NCBI GenBank assembly: GCA_964631565.1 | Contig: CAZVYJ010000001.1 | Span: 1-64,000, forward strand | DNA from: CAZVYJ01 sp964631565 | GTDB lineage: Bacteria; Planctomycetota; Phycisphaerae; SM23-33 | Direction: 5' to 3' | DNA: 64,000 nucleotides | Shown here: positions 1 to 7,751 of the stretch, in pieces | Numbering within the stretch: position 1 is the first letter of the stretch | How the letters are laid out: every line of letters begins with the position of its first letter | Translations under genes and position numbers: made by a program | The notes under the pieces: generated by a model | Told to the model about the DNA's origin: nothing | The model's database searches: none | What the model saw: the letters and a program-made list of their open reading frames with translations, nothing else

Positions 1-880
1 TCTGGGTTGTGGATATGTCGGCATGTCCGAGCATTTCCTGAACGCTTCGCAGGTCGGCTCCATGTGAAAGCAGCTGCGTCGCGAAACAGTGCCTGAGCGT
101 GTGCGGGCTTACATTGCCGCGGATTGCAGCACGTCGGACATATTTTCGCACGATGCGGAAAATGTCTTCGCGTGTAAGCGGCTTGCCCGTCCGCGAGAGC
201 ATAAGGCGCCCGTCATCAGGCCCGCGAAGCAGCGTCGGTCGCTGCCGGTCGATATACAGCCGAAGGGTTTCGACGGCTGTTCGGGCGATGGGGACGATGC
301 GTTCCTTTGACCCCTTGCCGAGCACGCGGATTACGCCGAGATTGAAATTTATGTCGCCGACCTTAAGCGTGGCCATTTCGCCGGCCCGCATGCCGGTTGC
401 GTACAGTGTCGCCAGTATCGCCCGGTCGCGCAGCGCGTGGACATCCTGTGCCGGGTCGGGGGATTCGAGCAGGCCCGTCACCGTGCCGTCGTCCAGAACG
501 GTCGGCAGGCGGTGCCATTTTTTCGGGGCCTCGATGCTGGCTGACACATCCTGCCTCAGAATGCGCTCTATCACGAGATATCGGCAGAACATTTTCACCG
601 CAGCCAGTGCCCGCGACGCCGATGCGACCGACAGGCCTTCATTCTTGGCCGACATGAGGAAATTCTGTATGTGGCGCGGAGTGAGCGATTCGATTTTTTT
701 TATTTTGGCGTCGGAAAGATACGCCAGGAATCGCACCAGGTCGCGTCGATATGCCTTACGTGTGTTTAAAGCCAGTCCGCATTCCGCCTGGAGGTAGTCG
801 AGAAATCCACGCAGGTGCAGGCCGCCCTCATGATGCGGCGAGGAAGACGAGCTCTTCGGACTGCTCATGTTTTGGCTCAT
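1..880 (-). CDS. xerD: XerC/XerD-type tyrosine recombinase, truncated at window edge
   Basis: Site-specific recombinase that would resolve chromosome dimers at dif with a partner Xer protein. Reading the complement from the ATG at 880 (a second in-frame ATG lies at 868) gives 293 residues with no stop before the edge. Visible are an N-terminal core-binding region (FLDYLQAECGLALNTRKAY) and the catalytic domain with the Arg in ATGMRAGE, the Lys loop GKGSKERIVP, the HTLRH box and GHADISTTQ. The Tyr nucleophile should lie about ten residues further on, outside the window. Typical Xer proteins are near 300 aa, so only a short C-terminal tail is missing. The start overlaps the small upstream gene by 41-53 bp, which suggests coupling. 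XerC versus XerD cannot be decided from this sequence alone; an integrase of another type is less likely because nothing mobile surrounds it. Confidence 0.88.
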   Translation of the reverse strand, partial: MSQNMSSPKSSSSSPHHEGGLHLRGFLDYLQAECGLALNTRKAYRRDLVRFLAYLSDAKIKKIESLTPRHIQNFLMSAKNEGLSVASASRALAAVKMFCRYLVIERILRQDVSASIEAPKKWHRLPTVLDDGTVTGLLESPDPAQDVHALRDRAILATLYATGMRAGEMATLKVGDINFNLGVIRVLGKGSKERIVPIARTAVETLRLYIDRQRPTLLRGPDDGRLMLSRTGKPLTREDIFRIVRKYVRRAAIRGNVSPHTLRHCFATQLLSHGADLRSVQEMLGHADISTTQ

Positions 881-1010
881 TGGCCGTCAGTCTCAGGTAA
901 ATCGGGCACGCTTCAAACCTGTCCGCACAGAATGCAAACACATGGTTAAGGTCGTTCATGGTCAGATGTGCGGCACAATTTGTATTCGTTCTGTCCAGGA
1001 AAGGGCACAC
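828..1010 (-). CDS. small Cys-containing protein of unknown function upstream of xerD
   Basis: A 60-residue protein starting MCPFLDRTNTNC. Cysteines fall at 2, 12, 28 and 35, in a CPFLD...C...FCADRFEACPIY pattern that looks like a small metal- or cluster-binding fold; no named domain was recognised. It reads in the same direction as xerD and overlaps its start, so the two are probably co-transcribed. The spacing of cysteines and conserved-looking aromatic and proline residues is the main reason to believe it is translated. The ribosome-binding site is weak. It could be a chance frame, because part of it lies opposite and inside the recombinase start. Confidence 0.5.
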   Translation of the reverse strand: MCPFLDRTNTNCAAHLTMNDLNHVFAFCADRFEACPIYLRLTANEPKHEQSEELVFLAAS

Positions 1011-1044
1011 TTCATTTTGCTCCTGATTATGGGCTTAGTAAACG

Positions 1045-1085
1045 AAATAAAAAACGCCCGCCAATGATTATCGTCACGGCGGGCG
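1045..1085 (-). terminator. rho-independent terminator of the lipoprotein gene
   Basis: The arms CGCCCGCC (1055-1062) and GGCGGGCG (1078-1085) form a perfect 8-bp stem with a 15-nt loop. On the minus strand the stem is followed directly by a T-rich run (complement of 1045-1054), placing it 45 bp after the stop of the lipoprotein gene. Confidence 0.8.
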
Positions 1086-1130
1086 AATTTGCTTTAATCT
1101 GCTTTAATCAGGTTTTTTGAAAAAGGCGGG

Positions 1131-1703
1131 CTACTCTTTCTTGGGAAGCCTGCCTTCCTCGGGCGGATACTCCTTGTCGATCCAGGACACTATCGCCTTC
1201 GCCAGGCCCTGGGCCTTCTTTTCGACGCCCTGGTTGACGGATTGCTCCGTTCTGCCTATGCAGTTGGCGACGCCCAGAACCTTGCCGCTGTCCTTGTCCA
1301 CCAGCTCCACCCTGGCGATAACTTCTTCCAGCGGTCCGAGCACAGCCGCTATGCCTACGCGTTTTTCGTCCTCATAGTGCAGAATCTTTCCCCGGATAAT
1401 CAGCGTCTTGCCGCCGGGCACATTGGGAATTCTTTTTTCCGTCAATGCCAGGCTGAACGTATCGGGCATGCAAGCGAACAGCTCAGGCGGCGTGTTGCCG
1501 AAGTCGTCAGTAAAGCGCTGAAGTTCAAAAGTCGTGTAACCCGCCAGCGGATAATCGCCTTCCGGCGGCGTCGAAGTTATCGGGGCATAAATGCCCTTTG
1601 CTCCGCTCCACAGGCCGAAACCTTCGCTGATGGCCCTGCCGCACCCCTGTGTCGTCAGCATCGCGACGGCGGCTATCGTCATTACTACAGCCGGACGTTT
1701 CAT
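1131..1703 (-). CDS. predicted lipoprotein, DUF4410-like
   Basis: A 190-aa secreted protein. The N-terminus has a Lys-Arg start, a hydrophobic stretch and a Cys at 21 (TTQGC), which resembles a lipobox although Gln at -2 is unusual. The rest resembles DUF4410 proteins: a central strand-rich stretch (KTLIIRGKILHYEDEKR), then glycine-rich AAVLGPLEEV, a VELVDKDSGKVLGVAN segment and a helical C-terminus that ends in a charged tail. The ATG at 1703 is preceded by AAAGGAGA at good spacing. It is probably monocistronic: its own terminator follows and the next upstream gene ends 94 bp away. A role as an envelope lipoprotein is inferred; the molecular function is unknown. Confidence 0.7.
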   Translation of the reverse strand: MKRPAVVMTIAAVAMLTTQGCGRAISEGFGLWSGAKGIYAPITSTPPEGDYPLAGYTTFELQRFTDDFGNTPPELFACMPDTFSLALTEKRIPNVPGGKTLIIRGKILHYEDEKRVGIAAVLGPLEEVIARVELVDKDSGKVLGVANCIGRTEQSVNQGVEKKAQGLAKAIVSWIDKEYPPEEGRLPKKE

Positions 1704-1797
1704 GGATTCTCCTTTCCCGTTTTGCGTGAAAGTTTTTAAAAACCTTTCGACATCTTCCCTGTTTCTACGGAATTGTATACACGAATGGCGTCCGATG

Positions 1798-3459
1798 CTA
1801 CCGAAGCTGATATAGGCGATAAAAATTTCCCCAGGATTCGGAGCTGATTTCGTTCGCCCCGTCCGGAGTCTGCGGAGCGTCGCTTGTTTTGAGAATCACG
1901 TACCATTGCGAAGCGTCTTTGAACTCGTCCGTGGCGGCCAGGTCGTCGGCGAACTGCCCAAGGGCCGCAAAGTCAACCCGCGACGATACCGGGTGAAGCA
2001 GTTCCCTCTGCCGCTGAACGCGGGCGGTCCATTCTTCCAGCCTGCCCGGCGCGAGATGGTAAAAATACCAGATGTCGTCCTTGCAGGCGGCCACGGAACG
2101 CCGGCTCAGCATGCGCGTCTCCGGCCGGTCGGAAATAACCACGACGTTTCGCTCGGTGTTCATGGATATCCACTTCGTCAGCATAAGCATCTCGTTCTGC
2201 GATGCTTTGCGGTCAAGCTGCCTGATGACACTTCGCGGACGGTCTTCAGCATCCATGAAACGCGTCGCCATCTCCATCGCCGTGTGTTTCGGCAGACGGA
2301 AATTGTCGGACGGGATTATCCATGCAGCCATTATCACCGCGCACGCCCACTGCACCCACCTGCCGTGCGTTCGAACCAGACGGAACAGGTTCGTCATCGC
2401 CTGCGCGAACAGGACATAAAGCGGCAGCATCACGAGGCTGGTGGCGTGGAAGAAGTCGATTATCGGCGGGGCCGTTCCTTTTATTGAGCCGGACAGCTGG
2501 CTTAATGCGTGCGAACCCATGCCTACAAGAAATGCAGCCAGCGCCATTATTATCCATGCCGACAGGTCGCGAACGCGGAACCGCTCGACTCGCGAGAGCA
2601 CCAGCGCCGTCGGCACAACAAGCACCGCCGCCAGCAGGAACCAGCTGGTCAGTGTGGAGAGCACTTCCGGGTAAAGAATGCTTACTTCGGCGGCCTGGAA
2701 AGCATTGTGCGCCGCATCCATGCTCGCCGGCGTCTGGCTGCCGCGCAGGCTCAGGCAGTATTGCGCGTACATCAGCGACATCAGGATGGTCGCCAGCACG
2801 CAGCCGACAGCCATCAGCAGCGCCATTGGCCGGAGCCTGCTGCGAACGAGGTATACGATTATCAGGACGACCGACAGGTTCATCGCAATGACGAGATTTA
2901 TGTTGCCGAGCAGGCCGATGGCGCCGAAGACCAGCAGCAGGCGCCACTGGTTTTCGTATTGCAGGTATGCCAGGACAATAAGCGGCACGAATGCCAGGCA
3001 CAGCGTCCACGTGCTCATTACCGACATGGCGCCGACGCCCCACGTGGACCGCCCGAATGTGTATATGACGGCCGTGCTTAAAATCGCCACGAATGCCGAT
3101 ACCGACCAGCTGCGGCACTGGCGGTACAGCAGCACATACATTCCGCAGAGATACACCATGACGGCCACCCCGCATAATACGCGGATTGCCAGCGTCGGGT
3201 CCTGGTAGCCGGATGGCAGCAGCATCATGTCGAGTATGCCGGGCAGCACGGGCGACTGGAGCCGCCACATGTTGCTGCCGCCGAACACCGGGTCGCACGG
3301 GTACAGGCTGCCGTCATGGCTTTTCAGGGCCAGGGTTCCTATATAATATTGCGACGGGCCGAGATAATCGTCGTACATGGCGATATACCCGGCCGCGGCT
3401 GCGACGGCGGCGAAAATCGCAACCGCCAGAATATGTTTTGATCTTGGAATCGGTCGCAT
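1798..3459 (-). CDS. polytopic membrane protein of unknown function
   Basis: A 553-aa integral membrane protein with roughly eleven or twelve hydrophobic segments and a soluble C-terminal part of about 130 residues (from near KHTAMEMATRFMD). The layout, a multi-spanning hydrophobic core with a large first periplasmic loop after TM1 and a soluble tail, is like GT-C type or dolichyl-mannosyltransferase-like proteins, but no diagnostic catalytic motif was recognised, so no function is assigned. The open frame continues 93 residues upstream of the chosen ATG at 3459, but that stretch lies antisense to the start of tilS and has no hydrophobic or conserved character. It is divergent from tilS with a 73-bp spacer. 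Confidence 0.75.
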   Translation of the reverse strand: MRPIPRSKHILAVAIFAAVAAAAGYIAMYDDYLGPSQYYIGTLALKSHDGSLYPCDPVFGGSNMWRLQSPVLPGILDMMLLPSGYQDPTLAIRVLCGVAVMVYLCGMYVLLYRQCRSWSVSAFVAILSTAVIYTFGRSTWGVGAMSVMSTWTLCLAFVPLIVLAYLQYENQWRLLLVFGAIGLLGNINLVIAMNLSVVLIIVYLVRSRLRPMALLMAVGCVLATILMSLMYAQYCLSLRGSQTPASMDAAHNAFQAAEVSILYPEVLSTLTSWFLLAAVLVVPTALVLSRVERFRVRDLSAWIIMALAAFLVGMGSHALSQLSGSIKGTAPPIIDFFHATSLVMLPLYVLFAQAMTNLFRLVRTHGRWVQWACAVIMAAWIIPSDNFRLPKHTAMEMATRFMDAEDRPRSVIRQLDRKASQNEMLMLTKWISMNTERNVVVISDRPETRMLSRRSVAACKDDIWYFYHLAPGRLEEWTARVQRQRELLHPVSSRVDFAALGQFADDLAATDEFKDASQWYVILKTSDAPQTPDGANEISSESWGNFYRLYQLR

Positions 3460-3532
3460 ATCGTGCGTTTTCCGGAGATGCAGTTCGTGATAGTATACTC
3501 CGGCGCCTTTGCCGGGTACAGAATAAGGTTTT

Positions 3533-4984
3533 ATGAACGAACGAGCGGAAAATCCGGGTATTTCGGAATTTGTCGGGGCCGTGGGCCGGTTTGTCGACGC
3601 CCGCGGACTGATTGCGCCAGGCTCGCATATTCTTGTCGGTGTTTCAGGCGGCCCCGACAGCGTGGCTCTGCTGGCCGTGCTGCGAGCTTTGGCGGCCGAA
3701 CCGGAAAGGCAATATAAACTCAGCGTGGCGCACCTCAATCACGGGCTGAGGCAGTCCGCAATCGGCGACGCACTATTCGTGAAATCGCTGGCGGGAAAAT
3801 GGTCGCTGCCGTGCGTCATCGAAAAGTGCGACTGCAAAGCGCGGGCTGCGGAACTCGGCAAGGGAATCGAGGAAACCGCCCGGATGCTGCGATACGAGTT
3901 CATGCGCGCCACGGCCCAGCGGCTGGGGGCTGTTTATGTCGCCGTCGGACATCATGCCGACGATAATGTCGAGACAGTGCTTTACCGCGTCGCCCGAGGG
4001 ACGCATATCCGCGGGCTGGCGGGTATACCGGCCAGCCGAAAACTGGCTGGCTCGGATGTGACGCTCATCCGCCCGCTGCTGGGCGTGAGGCGGAACGACA
4101 TCGAGGCGTTCTGCCAAGCATGCGGCCTGCAGTGGCGGCACGACGAAACCAACGCCAATACCAATTTCAAACGCAATTTCATCAGGCACGAACTGCTGCC
4201 GATGCTGCGCAGCGGCGTGAACCACCGCACCGACGACGCCGTGCTGCGGCTGGCGGAGGCTGCAGGAGAAATCGACGAATACATGTCCGCCGCCGCGGAG
4301 GCGGTACTGCGGCAGGCCGTCCTCGAGCAGGGCGAAACGTTTATCGCCGTCGATACCGCCGCCGTCGCGGCCCAGCCGCCCGCGATAAGAAAATATGTGA
4401 TGAGGCTGGCGCTGGAAACGCTCGACGCCCCCATGCGTATGATCGGCCTGGAGCGATTAAGCGAACTGGCGGAATTGTTCGAGCCTGACGGACTGAACGC
4501 CGTTTCGCTGCCGGGCGGATGGATTGTCCGCAGAAACGGGCAGGAAGTTCTCGTCGAGTTGAACTCGAACGAAAAACTCTCCGGCAATGCAGCCGTCCAG
4601 TTGAACTGCCCCGGCGAAACGCAATTGCCGGACGGCAGAATCATCAGTTGTAAAGCCGAGGCGTTCGACCGGAAAAATTTTGAGGCCCACTGCAAAGACC
4701 GCCCGGCCGGCGTGGAACTGCTCGACGCCGACGAGATTCGCGGCCCGCTGCTGTGCCGCCCCAGAAAGGAGGGCGACTCGTTTGTGCCTCTCGGCTCGCC
4801 AGGCCGGCAGAGCGTCAGCGATTTTCTGACCAACATGAAACTGCCCGCCCGCCGCCGCGACGAAGTGCTGTGCATCTGCGACGATTTGGGGGTTGTCTAT
4901 CTCGCACCGCTGCGAATCGACGAACGGGTCAAAGTTGGGGCCGAAACCAGGCGGGTTATCAGGCTCTCCGTTACCACTGAGTAG
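3533..4984 (+). CDS. tilS: tRNA(Ile)-lysidine synthetase
   Basis: TilS uses ATP to attach lysine to C34 of the CAU-anticodon tRNA-Ile, so that it reads AUA. The protein of 483 aa has the N-terminal PP-loop SGGPDS at 38-43 within ILVGVSGGPDS, then HLNHGLR and GHHADDNVETVL typical of the N-type ATP pyrophosphatase fold, followed by a TilS substrate-binding and C-terminal domain ending in ARRRDEVLCICDDLG. Length fits the longer TilS class. AAGG precedes the ATG by four bases. It is a single gene, divergent from the membrane protein. AUA codons are common in many genes of this window, which fits a need for TilS. Confidence 0.95.
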   Translation: MNERAENPGISEFVGAVGRFVDARGLIAPGSHILVGVSGGPDSVALLAVLRALAAEPERQYKLSVAHLNHGLRQSAIGDALFVKSLAGKWSLPCVIEKCDCKARAAELGKGIEETARMLRYEFMRATAQRLGAVYVAVGHHADDNVETVLYRVARGTHIRGLAGIPASRKLAGSDVTLIRPLLGVRRNDIEAFCQACGLQWRHDETNANTNFKRNFIRHELLPMLRSGVNHRTDDAVLRLAEAAGEIDEYMSAAAEAVLRQAVLEQGETFIAVDTAAVAAQPPAIRKYVMRLALETLDAPMRMIGLERLSELAELFEPDGLNAVSLPGGWIVRRNGQEVLVELNSNEKLSGNAAVQLNCPGETQLPDGRIISCKAEAFDRKNFEAHCKDRPAGVELLDADEIRGPLLCRPRKEGDSFVPLGSPGRQSVSDFLTNMKLPARRRDEVLCICDDLGVVYLAPLRIDERVKVGAETRRVIRLSVTTE

Positions 4985-5295
4985 AAACCGTCCAATACCC
5001 TACATTATCTATTTTAACTATTTTATCAATTTTCCTCAAGTTTTCAAATCCCACAGTCCGATTTTACCTGTGTTACGTAAATTGCCCAAATTAACATCTT
5101 AATAGTGTGCCTCACCAAAACCGACTAGCGGCCGGCAGTGATTGCCCGGCAAGACTAGTAAATAAAAGGACTTAACGTTGGAGAGGCAGCCGGTCGCAAG
5201 TGCCGGGGCGGAGCCCCGATGGCCGGAAAAACCCGGAAAAACACTGCCAGATGGCATGGAAGGCCATCTCGGCGGGGTTCGAAAGGAAACACAGG
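4985..5295 (+). promoter_or_regulatory. structured leader upstream of the B12-binding-fold gene
   Basis: This 311-bp gap is AT-rich up to about 5110 and then GC-rich with several stems. They are a CGGGGC/GCCCCG stem closed by a GGA loop (5204-5218) and AGATGGC...GCCATCT (5249-5269), which extends by a GCC/GGC pair through a one-base bulge. A third possible stem is GCCGG/CCGGC near 5131-5150. The last stem ends about 26 bases before the start codon. I do not recognise a B12-box or any named riboswitch class. It may be a regulatory RNA or simply a stable 5' UTR. Confidence 0.35.
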
Positions 5296-6045
5296 ATGAC
5301 AACGTCGGAACTTTTCAAGCAGTATCTGGAGCATCTTTTTGCCGGTAAGCGCAGCGAAGCCCGTGAACTGATCTGCAACGCACAGGATCGCGGCGAGCCT
5401 GCCTCAAAGCTGCTGAAGGCGATAATCTGGCCGGCGATGGAGCAGATCGAGAAACTGTATCGCGATAATCACATTTCCCGCGTTGTCGAGCACATGGCGA
5501 CCCGCATCAACCGCATGGTAGCCGACCAGCTTCACGGCATGATGGCCCGCAAGCCGAAGAACGGCCGGCGCATGATAGTAGTCTGCGGCGAGAGCGAATC
5601 CAGCGAACTTGGCGCCCAGATGACGGCCGACATGTTCGAAGCTGAGGGCTGGAGCGTATGGTTCGTCGGCTCCGGCGTGCCGAACGATGAAATTCTACAG
5701 CTTATCGGCAAGCTCAAGCCGGACATCCTCACGATAAGCGGCGCCGACCCGCAGCAGGTTCCGAACATCCGCAATCTTATACATCTCATCCGCGAAGTCG
5801 GCGTCTGCGAAGAAATGCAGGTGCTCGTCGTCGGCGGCGTGTTCGGCCGGGCGGAAGGGCTGGCCGAGGAAATCAAGGCTGACCTGTTCGCGGCGAATAT
5901 CTGCGAGGCGACCAAGACCGTGGAAGATCATCCCATCCGCATCCCTCAGCTTGACGTGCCCGAGCCCGGTCGCCGCCGCAAGCGCGGCCGCAAGGCATCA
6001 GCCGCCGCAGTCAAGAAAGTCCGCGTGGCTATGAAGGTTTCGTAA
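5296..6045 (+). CDS. orphan cobalamin-binding-fold protein lacking the axial His motif
   Basis: A 249-aa protein with the two-part layout of B12-binding modules: an N-terminal helical region (about 1-85, with AIIWPAMEQIEKLY and VVEHMATR, resembling the bundle of CarH or methionine-synthase cap domains) and a Rossmann-like domain (about 91-215) with GWSVWFVGSGVPNDEIL and KPDILTISGAD. The usual D-x-H-x-x-G loop reads E101-S-S-E-L-G106, so the His that ligates cobalt is absent. The tail (PGRRRKRGRKASAAAVKK) is very basic and could bind nucleic acid. The chosen ATG has GAAAGGA upstream; the open frame begins 96 bp earlier inside the structured leader. A sensor or DNA-binding role is inferred, not shown. 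Confidence 0.75.
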   Translation: MTTSELFKQYLEHLFAGKRSEARELICNAQDRGEPASKLLKAIIWPAMEQIEKLYRDNHISRVVEHMATRINRMVADQLHGMMARKPKNGRRMIVVCGESESSELGAQMTADMFEAEGWSVWFVGSGVPNDEILQLIGKLKPDILTISGADPQQVPNIRNLIHLIREVGVCEEMQVLVVGGVFGRAEGLAEEIKADLFAANICEATKTVEDHPIRIPQLDVPEPGRRRKRGRKASAAAVKKVRVAMKVS

Positions 6046-6088
6046 AAATATGTGAAAAACCGGGAAAAAGTTAAAAAACGAACTCCAG

Positions 6089-6126
6089 GCCCGGCCGATG
6101 CATCGGCCGGGCTTTCTATTATTATT
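6089..6126 (+). terminator. rho-independent terminator
   Basis: A perfect 24-base palindrome (6089-6112; arms GCCCGGCCGATG and CATCGGCCGGGC) is followed by TTTCTATTATTATT. It lies 43 bp after the stop of the B12-binding-fold gene. The T-run is only on the plus strand, and it overlaps the last codons of the convergent membrane protein gene. Confidence 0.85.
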
Positions 6127-7321
6127 GATCGGCCGGTTCTTTTTCGGCAGCAAGCTCATAACACATTTCCCGCCCGTACTTGTCATATAGGCAGAAGTAC
6201 AAGGTATTTTCCGTCCGACGGAACCAGAAATTGCCCGGGCTTCGCTCCATGCGAATTTTTTCTCCGTCGTAGGGGTTGACCAGGAGATCTTCCGGCAGGA
6301 CTTTTTCCTTTTGTATTATTTCAGGAAATTTCGCAAGCTCTGCGTCGGTCATGTCTGAACGCAGCAGCCCATCATGTGACAGTATGAAAGCAGCGGTCAC
6401 AAGATCGCGTTGATTTCTGAAGCGAAGCCACTGAATGTTTGGGTCAACTTTTTGAACATTTATCGTCGGCAGCATCGAATATGTGAGAGCAGCAGCGAGA
6501 AGTACCAATCCACCCATGATCATGATTGCGAGAATTTCCTTTTTGCGGGGTTTGCGCCGCCTGTAACAGGCGAAGGTTATTGCGATCAGAACCAACAGGC
6601 CGCCCCATGTTCCGACGGCAAGTGATATATCCCTGACCGCTTTGGGGGAGAAATAGTGGGCGTGTATCGGCGTGACCGGCTTGAGGGAAATTGCCACGTC
6701 ATTCTTCATCTGCTCCGACGCCAGCCGCGATGTGAGCGTGGTTACGATACAGCCTTGCCAGAGATATCCGCATGCATCCGAACTGCCGATTATCAGGCCT
6801 GTATCGTCGCCCTTGTAATATGATGCGTATGCATAGGATGTATTGTCTGGAGTGTCCACTTTTTTGTATGTGTCCGACGCGATGGTCTCGAATCCCTGTG
6901 CCGATGCAGTGCCGTCGGCGACTACGAAAAGCTCCACATATGTTTCCGAGCCGGTGAGACTGGTCAGCTTCATCGGGTAAACCGGGCTTTTAACGGGGAA
7001 TGTCGCGGCTATCGGCTGCGGCGTTGACGTGCCTGAAATGTCCCGCCTGAGACACGCCACGGCAAAGACCCATTTATTAGCTATATATTCGTCGACAATC
7101 TTTTTCGCGTCGGCGTCGAGACCCTTGAGCGAGTTAGACTTCAGCCATGCGTCCAGTGCGCCGCTGTCGTCCGCCTTGAGGATAGTCACTTCATAATTGC
7201 CGACAGTATGGTGCGACAGCTCCTGAATATCCTTGGTTTGTGAGCCTCCGAAGCCGGCGGTGTTGAAGGCGGACAGGAATAAAAAAGCTGCAAGCAGCAG
7301 AAGCACGAGCAGGACAATCAT
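6122..7321 (-). CDS. DUF2330-like membrane protein
   Basis: A 399-aa protein with an N-terminal hydrophobic segment (1-20), an extracytoplasmic domain, two further transmembrane segments (near LAVGTWGGLLVLIAITFACY and ILAIMIMGGLVLLAAALTY) and a C-terminal soluble tail. The domain after the N-terminal segment matches the DUF2330 pattern: VGNYEVTILKADDSGALDAW, IANKWVFAVACL, and PVYPMKLTSL. DUF2330 members are usually exported proteins of unknown role. The C-terminal part (KFPEIIQKEKVLPEDLLVNP) resembles no family that I recognise. The gene ends inside the terminator of the convergent B12-fold gene and starts upstream of an intergenic repeat. Confidence 0.65.
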   Translation of the reverse strand: MIVLLVLLLLAAFLFLSAFNTAGFGGSQTKDIQELSHHTVGNYEVTILKADDSGALDAWLKSNSLKGLDADAKKIVDEYIANKWVFAVACLRRDISGTSTPQPIAATFPVKSPVYPMKLTSLTGSETYVELFVVADGTASAQGFETIASDTYKKVDTPDNTSYAYASYYKGDDTGLIIGSSDACGYLWQGCIVTTLTSRLASEQMKNDVAISLKPVTPIHAHYFSPKAVRDISLAVGTWGGLLVLIAITFACYRRRKPRKKEILAIMIMGGLVLLAAALTYSMLPTINVQKVDPNIQWLRFRNQRDLVTAAFILSHDGLLRSDMTDAELAKFPEIIQKEKVLPEDLLVNPYDGEKIRMERSPGNFWFRRTENTLYFCLYDKYGREMCYELAAEKEPADQ

Positions 7322-7751
7322 TTCAGAAATTCTTTTTGCTATTGTTTTTGGCGACCTGAAAAAGATGAATATGAAAAAGAACGGCAGAAAAACAGAGTCT
7401 CTGCGACGCCGGCCAGTAACGGCAATTGGACATTGTGCGTCAATATGGGCTGCTGGCAGATGGACAGGCTATTGAGCATGCCCGGCCATACGGCCGCCTG
7501 TCTGGGCGGAACACGGAACTTGTATCACGGGTTCTGGCATACGTGTTCCGGGTTCCGGGATACTTGTTCCGCACTGATTACCTGCCGCCCGTTGCCTGCC
7601 TTATTCAATTATTCCCCAAAGATTTACAATAATCGTAATAATTTTTATTCAAAAATTACTACCGATTGTTATAGTACTGCCGTGGGCCGGAGAGAAGCAG
7701 AGTAATTTGAGGAAAGGAAGCCCGGCGTGGCGGCCGGCGGCAAGGGAAATC
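7322..7751. repeat. 430-bp intergenic stretch with word-like inverted repeats
   Basis: No gene is convincing here. Between about 7440 and 7605 the sequence is built from repeated GGAAC/GTTCC and CTGCC words, including the inverted pair GCGGAACA (7506-7513) and TGTTCCGC (7565-7572). From about 7620 it becomes AT-rich and contains the promoter-like sequence of the next gene. The part 7322-7439 shows nothing clear. Confidence 0.5.
7648..7675 (+). promoter_or_regulatory. possible sigma70-type promoter of the DHS-like gene
   Basis: TTCAAA (7648-7653) and TATAGT (7670-7675) are separated by 16 bp in an AT-rich stretch about 77 bp before the start codon. It matches consensus at four positions of the -35 and five of the -10. 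Confidence 0.4.

Noticed and set aside
2246..3298. Long open frame antisense/in another frame within the membrane protein
   Set aside because: It overlaps a convincing multi-helix protein fully and has a low-complexity, Arg/Pro-rich composition typical of high-GC shadow frames.
4985..5295. Cobalamin riboswitch upstream of the B12-fold gene
   Set aside because: No B12 box or the expected pseudoknot elements could be found; only generic stems are visible.
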